From: Dictyoglomota bacterium
GTDB taxonomy: Bacteria > Dictyoglomota > Dictyoglomia > Dictyoglomales > Dictyoglomaceae
Length of the DNA stretch: 48,730 nucleotides
Reading direction: 5' to 3'
NCBI GenBank assembly: GCA_029776735.1
Contig: JAKOUL010000029.1
Span: 1 to 48,730, forward strand
Shown here piece by piece: positions 12,405-21,591 of the stretch; the stretch's first letter is position 1; each line of letters begins with the position of its first letter. The notes under the pieces are model-generated. The model was not told where the DNA came from. It did no database searches and was given only the letters and a program-made list of their open reading frames with translations. A program made the position numbers and the translations under genes.

Positions 12405-13448
12405 ATGAAGATGTTAGTTAGAGAGAAAATAGAAGAAAGAGAAAAATATTTCCTTTCACCATTTGCAACTCTGAGTAGTAATAGCAAAGGGAGAGCTCTC
12501 CCTGAAGAAGAATGTCCTATTAGAACATGTTTTCAAAGAGACAGAGACAGAATTATCCATTCCAAAGCTTTTCGGAGATTAAAACATAAAACCCAAGTCT
12601 TTGTTGCACCAGAAGGAGATCATTATAGAACTCGTTTAACTCATACTCTTGAGGTCTCTCAAATTGCAAGAACTATTGCAAGAGCTCTTTCTCTAAATGA
12701 AGATCTTACAGAAGCTATAGCTTTGGGACATGATTTAGGGCATACTCCTTTTGGACATATGGGAGAAGATATACTTGATGAAATTTCTAAATCATATGGG
12801 GCTCCAGGATTTTCTCATGCTGAACAGAGTTTAAGAGTAGTAGATAAATTAGAAAGAGATGGTATGGGACTTAATCTGACTTATGAAGTTAGGCAAGGTA
12901 TACTCCAGCATAGTAAAGGTCAAAAAGATCTTAGAGTCTGTTTTAGTGAAAGAGTTTGTGATACTTTAGAGGCAGAAATTGTTAGAATTTCAGATGTGAT
13001 TGCCTATTTAAACCATGATCTTGATGATGCCTTGAGAGCTGGTGTTATAAAGGAAGAGAGTATTCCTAAAAAAGTAGTAAAAGTTTTAGGAGAAACTCAT
13101 AGGGAGAGAATAAATAGTATGGTGCAGAACTTAGTATATAATAGTCTAAACTCGGAAAATTTAAAATTTGAATATGAAGTATTGGATGCCATGGAGGAAT
13201 TAAGGAATTTTTTGTATGAAACCTTATATGTAAATCCACAGGTAAAATCTGAAAATGAAAGAGTGAAATTGCTTCTCACAGGACTTTTTGAATATTTTAT
13301 GAAAAATCCGCGTAAACTTTCTCCTAATCTTCCTAAGGAAGATAATATTATAATAAGAATAAGAGATTTTTTAGCTGGAATGACTGACAGTTATGCTATT
13401 GAACTATATGAAAGTATATTTATCCCTAAGCCATGGAGGTCTTTCTAA
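12405..13448 (+). CDS. dgt: dGTPase-like HD-domain deoxynucleotide triphosphohydrolase
   Basis: 347 residues. The HD-domain metal ligands are visible: THTLEVSQIARTIARAL (H), GHDLGHTPFGHMGE (HD) and a later ISDVIAYLNHD (D). The N-terminal IRTCFQRDRDRIIHSKAFRR is typical of dGTPase-like proteins of this size. These enzymes hydrolyse dNTPs to deoxynucleoside plus triphosphate. Substrate preference cannot be read from sequence, so dNTPase is the safer functional name. ATG 12405 and ATG 12411 are both possible starts. It is followed by dnaG with a TAATG overlap, a sensible pairing of dNTP-pool control with primase. Confidence 0.92.
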   Translation: MKMLVREKIEEREKYFLSPFATLSSNSKGRALPEEECPIRTCFQRDRDRIIHSKAFRRLKHKTQVFVAPEGDHYRTRLTHTLEVSQIARTIARALSLNEDLTEAIALGHDLGHTPFGHMGEDILDEISKSYGAPGFSHAEQSLRVVDKLERDGMGLNLTYEVRQGILQHSKGQKDLRVCFSERVCDTLEAEIVRISDVIAYLNHDLDDALRAGVIKEESIPKKVVKVLGETHRERINSMVQNLVYNSLNSENLKFEYEVLDAMEELRNFLYETLYVNPQVKSENERVKLLLTGLFEYFMKNPRKLSPNLPKEDNIIIRIRDFLAGMTDSYAIELYESIFIPKPWRSF

Positions 13449-15184
13449 TGGCATTAGAAGATTTTGTAGATGATGTTAAGCAGAGAATAAATATAGTGGA
13501 TATAATATCTCGTTATGTGAATCTAAGGAAATCTGGGAAAAATTACGTAGGTTTATGTCCATTTCATCAAGAAAAAACTCCTTCTTTTTATGTAAACCCA
13601 GATAAAGGGCTTTATCATTGTTTTGGTTGTGGAGCTTCAGGTGACGTTTTTTCATTTCTTTTAAATTATAGGAATATAACTTTTATGGAAGCTTTAGAGG
13701 AACTTGCTCATGAGGTAGGATTAGAACTTCCAAAGAGGGAAGATAAGAGAGCTTCAGAAGAGAATATAATATTAGAGATAAATAAAGCAGTAGCCAACTT
13801 TTACAATCTTTTTCTAAATAGTAAATATGGGGCAGAAGGCAAATTATATTTAAAAAAAAGAAATATCTCCGTAGAGACTCAAGAGAAATTTTTATTGGGA
13901 TTTGCCCCTAAAAATCCAGCTCTACTTTTCAAGTATCTTCAGAGGAAAGGATTTTCTGAAGAAGATATTATTGATGCAAAAGTACTTTATAAAGTTAAAG
14001 ATGAGTGGAAAGATCCTTTTGGAGGGAGAATTATATTCCCTATAACGAATTCCCGAGGGAAAATAATAGGATTTGGAGCGAGGACAATTACAAATGAAGA
14101 GCCAAAATATTTGAACTCTTCTGAAAATAAGGTTTTTAACAAAAGTGAAAATTTATATGCCTTATTTCAGGCTAAAGATAGCTTAAAGAGAGAAAGCGAA
14201 GCTATTCTTGTAGAAGGATATATGGATGCAATTTCTCTTCATCAGGCAAAAATAAATAATGTAGTTGCTTCTTTAGGAACATCACTTACATCTTCTCAAG
14301 CAAAATTGTTAAGGAATTATGTTAAAAAAGTAATTTTATGTTATGATCAAGATTATGCAGGAATTCAAGCTGGAAAAAGAGCATTGTCACTTCTTGAGTT
14401 AGAAGGTCTTGATGTCTACTGGCTTTCTTTACCTAAGGAAGTAAAAGATCCTGATGAATTTATTCAAAAATATTCCAAAGATGAGTTTTTAAAACTAATA
14501 AAAGAAAGTAAACCCTCCTTAGATTTTCTTGTGGAGTATACATTAAATCTGCCTATAACTTTTCAAGAAAAATTAGAAGAGATAATTGAAATATTGACAT
14601 CTTCAATTCTTCGTAGTAAAAATATACTTGTCAAGCAAGAAAAAGTGAAACAATACGTGCCATTTATCAGCAGTAAGTTGGGAGTACCTGAAGAAGGACT
14701 TCAAAAGGAGATACAAGCAAGACTTTTTTCTGAGAAGCTTCCAGCTGAAAAAAAGAAAATACAAATTACAAGATATTTTGGAGTTTCTCATACTGAAGAA
14801 GCGCTTTTGGGATTGATTCTGTTAAATGTAGAAGATACTTACATTAAAAGTATGAGTCCAGAGGATTTTTCCTTCCCTTTATACCAAGAGGTATTAAAGA
14901 AATGGAGAGTTTGGGATAAAGAAAAAGGATTAGAAGATTTTTTGAGTCAATGGGATGAGGAGCAAAGAATTTTGATTGAAAGAGCAATTTCGTCAGGAGA
15001 AGAGTTTAAAAGTCAGGAAGAAATGATTCCCTTTTTATGGGAGCATTTTCAAAAGTTAAAAATAAAAAAAGAAATTAATAAATTATTAGAAGAACTCTCA
15101 AAAGAATCTTTAGATCATGAGAAAGAAAAAGGAATAATGGAAGAAATTTATTTTTTGAGGAGTCTTTTAGAAGTAAAGGAATAA
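13448..15184 (+). CDS. dnaG: DNA primase
   Basis: About 578 residues. The N-terminal CHC2 zinc-binding domain has [11 protein letters not shown] and [11 protein letters not shown]. The TOPRIM catalytic core includes [11 protein letters not shown] and LCYDQDYAG, and a helical C-terminal part would bind DnaB. I prefer ATG 13448, which shares its A with the dgt TAA stop and has GGAGGT at 13435-13440. The ATG at 13433 lies immediately before that ribosome binding site and would add only MEVFL. The dnaG-rpoD order is the classic macromolecular synthesis operon arrangement. Confidence 0.96.
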   Translation: MALEDFVDDVKQRINIVDIISRYVNLRKSGKNYVGLCPFHQEKTPSFYVNPDKGLYHCFGCGASGDVFSFLLNYRNITFMEALEELAHEVGLELPKREDKRASEENIILEINKAVANFYNLFLNSKYGAEGKLYLKKRNISVETQEKFLLGFAPKNPALLFKYLQRKGFSEEDIIDAKVLYKVKDEWKDPFGGRIIFPITNSRGKIIGFGARTITNEEPKYLNSSENKVFNKSENLYALFQAKDSLKRESEAILVEGYMDAISLHQAKINNVVASLGTSLTSSQAKLLRNYVKKVILCYDQDYAGIQAGKRALSLLELEGLDVYWLSLPKEVKDPDEFIQKYSKDEFLKLIKESKPSLDFLVEYTLNLPITFQEKLEEIIEILTSSILRSKNILVKQEKVKQYVPFISSKLGVPEEGLQKEIQARLFSEKLPAEKKKIQITRYFGVSHTEEALLGLILLNVEDTYIKSMSPEDFSFPLYQEVLKKWRVWDKEKGLEDFLSQWDEEQRILIERAISSGEEFKSQEEMIPFLWEHFQKLKIKKEINKLLEELSKESLDHEKEKGIMEEIYFLRSLLEVKE

Positions 15185-15203
15185 ATTTTTAAGAGGAGAT
15201 GAT

Positions 15204-16232
15204 TTGGAGATGGCTAAGAAGAAGACTAAAAAGGTAACTCCGCAAGAAGTCCTTATGGAGTTTCCATATCCTGAAGAGCATATAGAGGAAGTAGAAGATT
15301 TCCTTGAGGATCATGAACTCATAGATGGAGATCTACTTGCAGATATAAAGGAAGATGAAATTGTAGAGCCTACAGAAGAAGGTTTAGAGATTCCTGAAGA
15401 GATAGAATTAGATGATCCAGTAAAAATGTACCTTAAGGAGATAGGGAAGATCCCTTTACTTACTCCTGAAGAGGAGGTTGAGCTTGCAAAAAGAGTAGAA
15501 CAGGGAGATGAAGAGGCAAAAAAGAAACTTATTGAGGCAAATTTGCGTTTAGTGGTTAGTGTAGCTAAGAGATATATTGGAAGAGGACTTTTATTCTTAG
15601 ATTTGATACAAGAAGGAAATCTTGGACTAATAAAAGCTGTGGAGAAATTTGATTGGAGAAAAGGATATAAATTTTCTACCTACGCTACCTGGTGGATAAG
15701 ACAAGCAATTACAAGAGCTATCGCTGACCAGGCAAGGACTATAAGGATTCCAGTTCATATGGTAGAGACTATGAATAAGATTCATAAAGTAACAAGACAG
15801 CTAACTCAGGAGCTCGGGAGAAAACCTACAGAAGAAGAAATTGCTGAAAAATCAGGGCTTCCTGTAGAAAGGATAAGAGAGATAAGCATGATGGGGCAAG
15901 AGCCTCTGTCTTTGGAGATGCCTGTGGGAGAAGACGAAGATAATCATTTAGCAGATTTTGTAGAAAATAAAGGATTAAGCCCTGCTGATGTATCAATACA
16001 AAAGTCTTTGAAAAAAGATATAGAAGAACTTCTCAATGAACTTTCTGAGAGGGAAAGAGAAATTCTAAAGTTAAGATTTGGATTAGAGGATAATCAGCCA
16101 AGAACTTTAGAAGAAGTGGGAAAACTGTTTAATGTAACCAGAGAAAGAATTAGGCAGATAGAGGCTAAAGCTCTAAGGAGACTTCGTCATCCAAGTAGGA
16201 GTAAGAAGATAAAAGATTATTTAGAAGAATAA
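15204..16232 (+). CDS. rpoD: RNA polymerase primary sigma factor (sigma-70/SigA)
   Basis: 342 residues, a short primary sigma. An acidic N-terminus (about 1-70) stands in for region 1.1. Region 1.2 starts at [12 protein letters not shown], region 2 carries [18 protein letters not shown] and [14 protein letters not shown], region 3 is intact, and region 4 has the helix-turn-helix [20 protein letters not shown]. It should recognise the TTGACA/TATAAT-type promoters seen elsewhere in this window. TTG 15204 lies 5 bases after GGAG and ATG 15210 lies 11 bases after it; either could be the start. Confidence 0.96.
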   Translation: MEMAKKKTKKVTPQEVLMEFPYPEEHIEEVEDFLEDHELIDGDLLADIKEDEIVEPTEEGLEIPEEIELDDPVKMYLKEIGKIPLLTPEEEVELAKRVEQGDEEAKKKLIEANLRLVVSVAKRYIGRGLLFLDLIQEGNLGLIKAVEKFDWRKGYKFSTYATWWIRQAITRAIADQARTIRIPVHMVETMNKIHKVTRQLTQELGRKPTEEEIAEKSGLPVERIREISMMGQEPLSLEMPVGEDEDNHLADFVENKGLSPADVSIQKSLKKDIEELLNELSEREREILKLRFGLEDNQPRTLEEVGKLFNVTRERIRQIEAKALRRLRHPSRSKKIKDYLEE

Positions 16233-16241
16233 GAATATTTC

Positions 16242-16259
16242 AAGGAGGTGTTTTCTATA
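16242..16259 (+). promoter_or_regulatory. infC ribosome binding site with ATA start codon
   Basis: AAGGAGGTG at 16242-16250 is a near-perfect Shine-Dalgarno. The in-frame codon eight bases after GGAGG is ATA (16257-16259). The only standard in-frame start, GTG at 16248, is made of the Shine-Dalgarno bases themselves and cannot be used with it. Unusual AUU/AUC/AUA starts are a known feature of infC and the basis of its autoregulation. Confidence 0.75.
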
Positions 16260-16811
16260 GAGAAAGAATACAGAGTCAATGAGAAGATTAGAGCACGGGA
16301 GGTAAGAGTTGTAGGAGAAGATGGAAATCAGTTTGGAGTAATGCCTATTGAACAAGCATTGAAAATTGCAAGAGAGCAAAATTTAGATTTAGTGGAGGTA
16401 GCTCCTAATGTAAATCCTCCTGTGTGTAAGATAATGGATTATGGAAAGTTCAAGTATGAATTAACAAGAAAAGAGAAAGAAGCAAAGAAAAATCAAAAAG
16501 TAGGTACAGAGGTAAAAGAGATAAAGATGAGACCTAATATTGAAGAACATGATTATCAGGTGAAGTTAAGAAAAATCAGAGAGTTTTTAGAGAAAGGATA
16601 TAAAGTAAGATTGGTAATTCTTTTCAAGGGTAGACAGTTGATTTATAACGAGTGGGGTGATAAACTTTTAGAAAGAGTTTTGCAAGATATATCTGATTTA
16701 GGTGTGGCTGATAAAAAAGGACAACAAATGGGGATGGCAATGGTAAGTATACTTGTACCTAAAAAATCTTTATCTAAAAAAGCTGTATTAGAGGAGGTAA
16801 AAAATGAGTAA
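16257..16811 (+). CDS. infC: Translation initiation factor IF-3
   Basis: About 184 residues. The N-domain starts [15 protein letters not shown], and the linker and core show [26 protein letters not shown]. The C-domain follows and includes the RNA-binding strand after [13 protein letters not shown]-3 binds the 30S subunit, prevents premature 50S joining and proofreads the start codon. I place the start at ATA 16257, which would make the gene sensitive to IF-3's own start-codon discrimination. It overlaps rpmI by 8 bases; infC-rpmI-rplT is the standard operon. Confidence 0.96.
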   Translation: MEKEYRVNEKIRAREVRVVGEDGNQFGVMPIEQALKIAREQNLDLVEVAPNVNPPVCKIMDYGKFKYELTRKEKEAKKNQKVGTEVKEIKMRPNIEEHDYQVKLRKIREFLEKGYKVRLVILFKGRQLIYNEWGDKLLERVLQDISDLGVADKKGQQMGMAMVSILVPKKSLSKKAVLEEVKNE

Positions 16812-16998
16812 ATTAAAGACAAGGTCTTCTGCAGCAAAGAGATTTAAAATTACTGCTACTGGAAAGATTCTTCATAAGAAAGCAGGAAAGGGGCATCATT
16901 TGAGTATAAAGTCTTCCTCAAGGAAAAGAAGACTTAGTATTCCTGCTGAGATTAAAAAAGTAGATCGAAAGAAGATTGAAAAAACTTTACCAATATAA
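16804..16998 (+). CDS. rpmI: 50S ribosomal protein L35
   Basis: 64 residues, very basic, normal L35 length. It begins [15 protein letters not shown] and carries [17 protein letters not shown]. It is a structural protein of the large subunit. It is preceded by an AGGAGG-type site inside infC and overlaps infC by 8 bases. The N- and C-terminal ends match the family, so no truncation is suspected. Confidence 0.97.
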   Translation: MSKLKTRSSAAKRFKITATGKILHKKAGKGHHLSIKSSSRKRRLSIPAEIKKVDRKKIEKTLPI

Positions 16999-17025
16999 TC
17001 TATAAAGAATAGGGAGAGAAGAGCA

Positions 17026-17367
17026 ATGAGAGTTAAGGGTGGTACAATAACAAGGAAAAGACATAAGAAAGTATTAAAGCTTGCAAAGGGATATAGAGGA
17101 AGAAGAAGTAAGATATTTAAGATTGCAAACCAATCTGTTATAAAAGCCATGTATGATTCTTATGTTGATAGAAAAAGAAAAAAGAGAGAATTTAGAAAAC
17201 TTTGGATTATAAGAATAAACGCAGCTCTTAGGAATCTTGGTTTTTCTTACAGTAGATTTATGGGACTTCTTAAAAAAGAAAACATTAATTTAAATAGGAA
17301 GATCTTGGCAGACCTTTGTGTATCAGAACCAAAGGTTTTTGAGGAGTTAGTAAATCAAGTAAAATAA
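17026..17367 (+). CDS. rplT: 50S ribosomal protein L20
   Basis: 113 residues: a basic N-terminal helix (MRVKGGTITRKRHKKVLKLA, KGYRGRRSK) and a globular C-terminal domain with IRINAALRNLGFSYS. L20 is an early assembly protein and in many bacteria represses its own operon by binding leader mRNA. I see no obvious room for such a structure in the 27-base gap from rpmI, and did not identify one upstream. Its TAA shares a base with the ATG of the next gene. Confidence 0.97.
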   Translation: MRVKGGTITRKRHKKVLKLAKGYRGRRSKIFKIANQSVIKAMYDSYVDRKRKKREFRKLWIIRINAALRNLGFSYSRFMGLLKKENINLNRKILADLCVSEPKVFEELVNQVK

Positions 17368-18173
17368 TGAAATATATCTCCAGCCGAAAGAATGCAGAGA
17401 TCAAAGAAATTATTAAATTACATAGAAAGGAAAAGAGAAAAGAGCTCAATAAATGTATAGTAGAAGGTTGGAGATTACTTTTAGATGCCTGGGAAAATGG
17501 GGTTTATATTGAAAAGTTATTTATATCAAAATCTTTTTTAGAAAAAAAGCAAGAAGAAATAAAAGGAACATTTTCTTCTTGTGATATTTATGTTATAGAT
17601 GATTTTCTTATGGAAGAAATTACTCTTTTAGAAGCACCCCCAGGGATAATGGGGGTGCTTCCTTTATTTCTTACTCCAAGATGGGAATTGCTTCAAGAGA
17701 AAAAGAACCATATGGCTCTTTATTTAGAGGATCTTCAAGATCCAGGGAATCTTGGAACCATATTTAGAATTGCAGAAGGTGTTGGTGTCTCTGCTGTAAT
17801 TCTCAGTGAAAATACAGTAGATCCTTATAACTATAAGGTTATAAGAGCTTCTGTAGGTTCAATTTTCCGTCTTCCCATATGGATTTCTAATAAAGATGAA
17901 ATTATCAAATTTTTTCAGAATTGGAAAGTTATTATTGCTGATTCTAAAGTAAAAGAAGTATACTTTAAAGAAAATTTCAAGGACTCATTCTTACTTATTT
18001 TAGGCAACGAAGCTTGGGGAGTAAAAAAAGAGAACTATTTAAGCCTTAATCCCGTATTACTAAGGATTCCACTAAAAAAAGAGGTGGATTCTCTAAATGT
18101 TTCAATTGCTGCATCAGTTTTTCTTTTTGAGGCTCAAAGACAAAGATATGAGGGAGGAGTAATTTATGAATGA
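17367..18173 (+). CDS. TrmH/SpoU-family rRNA or tRNA 2'-O-methyltransferase
   Basis: 268 residues. An N-terminal substrate-binding domain (KYISSRKNAEIKEIIKL...IVEGWRLLLDA) is followed by the SPOUT methyltransferase domain with its three motifs: LYLEDLQDPGNLGTIFR, LILGNEAWGV and LLRIPLKKEVDSLNVSIAAS. SpoU enzymes methylate ribose 2'-OH using S-adenosylmethionine and form a trefoil knot. This gene sits at the rplT-pheST position where such methyltransferases are common. The RNA target cannot be named. A perfect 11-bp inverted repeat lies inside the coding sequence (17631-17661). Confidence 0.93.
   Translation: MKYISSRKNAEIKEIIKLHRKEKRKELNKCIVEGWRLLLDAWENGVYIEKLFISKSFLEKKQEEIKGTFSSCDIYVIDDFLMEEITLLEAPPGIMGVLPLFLTPRWELLQEKKNHMALYLEDLQDPGNLGTIFRIAEGVGVSAVILSENTVDPYNYKVIRASVGSIFRLPIWISNKDEIIKFFQNWKVIIADSKVKEVYFKENFKDSFLLILGNEAWGVKKENYLSLNPVLLRIPLKKEVDSLNVSIAASVFLFEAQRQRYEGGVIYE
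17631..17661 (+). repeat. Perfect 11-bp inverted repeat inside the SpoU gene
   Basis: GAAGCACCCCC (17631-17641) and GGGGGTGCTTC (17651-17661) flank a 9-base loop. The stem is strikingly G+C-rich for this genome and encodes the EAPPGIMGVLP segment. A pyrimidine-rich, U-containing tract follows (CTTTATTTC). Confidence 0.85.
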
Positions 18174-19185
18174 AGACTATCTTAAAAAGTTTGAAGATGC
18201 AAAAAAGAGAATCTTAGAGGCTAAAGAGCTTTCTGAATTAGAAGAAGTAAAAAGAGAGGTTCTTGGAAAACAGGGTTTTCTTACCCAACTTCTTAGATCC
18301 TTAGGTAAGATGTCTTATGAAGAAAGGTTAAATTGGGGGAAATTAGCAAATGAATGGAAAGAAGAACTTGAGAGATTGTATGCTGATCAAGAAAAAATTT
18401 TAAAATATGAATCTCTCCAAAGGAAATTAGCACAAGAGAAGATAGATATTACTTTACCTGGAAGAAGAAAATTAGTAGGAAAGATTCATCCTATAAATCA
18501 AATCATAGAAGAGATCCTTTCAGTGTTTAAAGAGATGGGATTCCAAGTAGTATATGGTCCAGAACTTGAGAGTGATTATTATAACTTTACTGCTCTTAAT
18601 ATTCCTGAAGATCACCCAGTAAGAGAGTCTCATGATTCTTTCTATATAGATAAGGAATACCTTTTAAGGACACAAACTTCTCCAGTACAGATAAGGGTTA
18701 TGGAGAAGAAAAAACCCCCTCTTCGTATAGTTGCTCCTGGGAAATGTTATAGAAGAGATATGCCTGATGCAACTCATAGTCCTATGTTCCATCAGATAGA
18801 AGGGCTTGCAGTAGATACAGATATTACCTTTGCAGAGCTTAAAGGAGTGCTTACTATTTTTGCTCATAGATTATTTGGGAAAGATAGGAAAGTATATTTT
18901 ATTCCAAGTTACTTTCCATTTACAGAGCCCAGTGCTGAGATGTATGTGGAATGTGGAGTTTGTAAGGGAGAAGGATGTAAAGCATGTGGTTATTCAGGAG
19001 TGCTTGAAATTTTGGGCTGTGGTATGGTACATCCTCAGGTTTTTAGAGTTGTAGGTATTGATCCTGAGATATACACAGGATTTGCCTTTGGTATGGGACC
19101 AGATAGAATTGCAATGCAGATCTATGGGATTGATGATATAAGACTTTTTTATGAAAACGATGTAAGATTTCTAAATCAATTTTAA
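18166..19185 (+). CDS. pheS: Phenylalanine-tRNA ligase alpha subunit
   Basis: 339 residues: an N-terminal coiled coil that grips tRNA (about 1-90), then the class II catalytic core with HPINQIIEEI (motif 1), the motif-2 region RDMPDATHSPMFHQIEG, and GFAFGMGPDRIAMQIYGI (motif 3). A Cys-rich insert (CGVCKGEGCKACGYSG) is typical of bacterial PheS. It overlaps the methyltransferase gene by 8 bases with GGGAGGAG upstream. It forms a heterotetramer with PheT, the next gene. Confidence 0.98.
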   Translation: MNEDYLKKFEDAKKRILEAKELSELEEVKREVLGKQGFLTQLLRSLGKMSYEERLNWGKLANEWKEELERLYADQEKILKYESLQRKLAQEKIDITLPGRRKLVGKIHPINQIIEEILSVFKEMGFQVVYGPELESDYYNFTALNIPEDHPVRESHDSFYIDKEYLLRTQTSPVQIRVMEKKKPPLRIVAPGKCYRRDMPDATHSPMFHQIEGLAVDTDITFAELKGVLTIFAHRLFGKDRKVYFIPSYFPFTEPSAEMYVECGVCKGEGCKACGYSGVLEILGCGMVHPQVFRVVGIDPEIYTGFAFGMGPDRIAMQIYGIDDIRLFYENDVRFLNQF

Positions 19186-19197
19186 AGGGGGAATATC

Positions 19198-21591
19198 ATG
19201 CTAATATCATATCAATGGTTAATGGAATATTTTGATGAAGAAATTCCTGTTGAGGAAGTAGTAAAAGGCTTAAGAAATGTGGGACTTTATGCCTCTATTC
19301 AGAATAGAATAGGTAAAAATTGGGATGAAATAATAATAGGAGAGATAAAAGAGGTAGAAAAACATCCTAAGTCAGATAACTTGCTTGTATGTAAAGTAGA
19401 TATAGGTAATAAAAATTTAAATATTATTACTGGAGCATCTAATGTTTATGAAGGAGCAAAAGTTCCTGTTGCTCTGCCAAAAACTAAGATCTTAGATGAA
19501 TTCATAGATTTAAGAGATTTTTATGGCATCCCTTCCGAAGGAATGCTTTGTTCTGAATATGAGTTAGAATTTTCCGATGATAAAGAAGGAATAATGATAC
19601 TCCCTCAAGATTATCCAGTAGGAGAGAAATTTAGTAAGTTTTTTGGGGATGGTGATTCTTTAATTGAAGTTGAGATCCCTTCAAATCGTGGAGATTGTCT
19701 AAGCTACTTAGGTATAGCGAGAGAGATTTCAGCATATTTTGATACTCCTTTAAATTTCTCTATGAAAGTTCCAGAAGAAGGAAAGAATCCTATTGAAAAA
19801 TATGCATCTTGTGAAGTTTTAGACTTTGATTTGTGTCCAAGATTTACTTTGAGATTTATAAAAGGTATAAAAATAGCTTCCTCACCTTTGTGGCTTCGTT
19901 GGAGATTAGAGAGAGTTGGACTTAGATCTATAAATAATGTAGTGGATATAACTAACTATATTATGTTAGAAACTGGTCAGCCTTTGCATGCTTATGATTT
20001 TGATTTGATTAAGGGAGGGAAACTTATAGTAAGAAGAGCAAAAGAAGGCGAAAAGGTAGTACTTATTAATGGAGATGAAAAAACATTAGATAAAGATGTA
20101 TTAGTAATTGCAGATACAGAAAGAGCTGTAGGTATAGCTGGTATTATGGGCGGGAAAGATACTGAAATTAATGAAAGTACTCAAAATGTCCTTCTTGAGG
20201 CTGCCAAATTCTCTCCTGTAAATATAAGAAGGAGTGCAAGGAGGCTTGGATTAAGGACTGATGCTTCTTTGAGATTTGAAAGAGGAGTAGATATTTTTGA
20301 AACTCCTGAGATTTTGGATTATGCTGCTGAAATGATTGAAAAAGTAGCAGGTGGAGAAGTAGCTAAAGGTAAAATAGATATTTATAAAGACCTTCCCGAG
20401 CCTTCTAAAATAGTTTTAAGACCCCAGAGAGTGAATAAGATTTTGAAAACAAGTCTTTCTGAAGAAGAAATAGAAAAAATCTTAATGAAAATTGGATTCA
20501 AAGTGAATAGAAATTCTGTAATGGAAGTTGAAGTACCATCCTATAGACAGGATATTAAGGAAGAGATTGACTTGGTAGAGGAAGTAGCAAGATTTTATGG
20601 CTATAATAATATTTCTTCCTTACCTCTACAAAAAGGAATAATAGTAGATCCTCCACTTATAGAGGAAATTATTGAGAAGAAAATTAGAGAAACTCTTCCT
20701 AATTTAGGACTGTATGAGACTATAAACTATAGTTTCATCTCTTTGAAGGATCTATCAAATTCTGGAATTATTGAATTAGAACCTTACAATACTTATGTCT
20801 CTGTAGCTAATCCATTAAGTGAGGAAAATAACATACTGAGAACTTCACTTCTTCCCTCCCTTTTAAAAGTTGCTCAGACAAATTCTAATAAACAACAGAA
20901 AGATGTATTTGCTTTTGAGATTGGAAAAGTTTTCTTTAAATCTACCAAAGGTTATATAGAAGAAAAGCATTTGGGTATTTTAATGATGGGAGAATGGTAT
21001 TCAAATCCTTGGAGTATACCTTATGAGATTCGTAAAGCTGACTTTTTTGATCTTAAGGGGATTATAGAGGTATTACTTGAGAAAATATGGGGAACTAATT
21101 CAAATCTTATAAAAAGTACTTATCCGTTTTTCCATCTATCAAAACAGGCAGACATTATTATAAATGATGACAAGATTGGGATTTTAGGAGAAGTAAATCC
21201 TTGGATTACTCAAAATTTGGATTTAAGAGAGAGAGTCTATTTTGCAGAGTTAAATCTTGAAAGCCTATCATTTATGAAAGAAAAGCCTAAATATAAACCT
21301 TTACCTTCTTTCCCAGGAATAAGGAGAGATCTTGCCTTACTTATACCTGAAGATATGCCAACAATTGAGATAGAAAAAACTATTAAAAGTTCTGCAGGTG
21401 AGCTATTAAATTCAATTAATTTATTTGATCTTTATCAGGGAGAGAAAATTGAGAAAGGCTATAAAAGTGTTGCCTTTTCTCTCTTCTTCTTAGCAGAAGA
21501 TTATACTTTAACCGATGGTGAGGTAGATAGTATTATTGAAAGGATTTTGATCTCTTTATCTGAAAAAGGAGTGCATCTAAGACAGAAGTAA
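19198..21591 (+). CDS. pheT: Phenylalanine-tRNA ligase beta subunit
   Basis: 797 residues, full length. In order it has the tRNA-binding EMAP-like domain (IGEIKEVEKHPKSDNLLVCKVD, about 45-150), B3/B4 editing domain, B5 domains, a degenerate class II core, and a C-terminal ferredoxin-fold anticodon-binding domain (about 705-797, beginning near PSFPGIRRDLALLIPED). The B3/B4 region hydrolyses Tyr-tRNA(Phe) in the family. AAGGGGG precedes the ATG, and the mutS2 ATG follows the stop directly. Confidence 0.97.
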   Translation: MLISYQWLMEYFDEEIPVEEVVKGLRNVGLYASIQNRIGKNWDEIIIGEIKEVEKHPKSDNLLVCKVDIGNKNLNIITGASNVYEGAKVPVALPKTKILDEFIDLRDFYGIPSEGMLCSEYELEFSDDKEGIMILPQDYPVGEKFSKFFGDGDSLIEVEIPSNRGDCLSYLGIAREISAYFDTPLNFSMKVPEEGKNPIEKYASCEVLDFDLCPRFTLRFIKGIKIASSPLWLRWRLERVGLRSINNVVDITNYIMLETGQPLHAYDFDLIKGGKLIVRRAKEGEKVVLINGDEKTLDKDVLVIADTERAVGIAGIMGGKDTEINESTQNVLLEAAKFSPVNIRRSARRLGLRTDASLRFERGVDIFETPEILDYAAEMIEKVAGGEVAKGKIDIYKDLPEPSKIVLRPQRVNKILKTSLSEEEIEKILMKIGFKVNRNSVMEVEVPSYRQDIKEEIDLVEEVARFYGYNNISSLPLQKGIIVDPPLIEEIIEKKIRETLPNLGLYETINYSFISLKDLSNSGIIELEPYNTYVSVANPLSEENNILRTSLLPSLLKVAQTNSNKQQKDVFAFEIGKVFFKSTKGYIEEKHLGILMMGEWYSNPWSIPYEIRKADFFDLKGIIEVLLEKIWGTNSNLIKSTYPFFHLSKQADIIINDDKIGILGEVNPWITQNLDLRERVYFAELNLESLSFMKEKPKYKPLPSFPGIRRDLALLIPEDMPTIEIEKTIKSSAGELLNSINLFDLYQGEKIEKGYKSVAFSLFFLAEDYTLTDGEVDSIIERILISLSEKGVHLRQK

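Noticed and set aside
13433..13447. ATG 13433 as the dnaG start
   Set aside because: The GGAGGT directly after it is the ribosome binding site for ATG 13448, and the extra MEVFL does not match the conserved primase N-terminus.
16248..16256. GTG 16248 as the infC start
   Set aside because: These bases are part of the AAGGAGGTG ribosome binding site; a start codon cannot lie inside its own Shine-Dalgarno.
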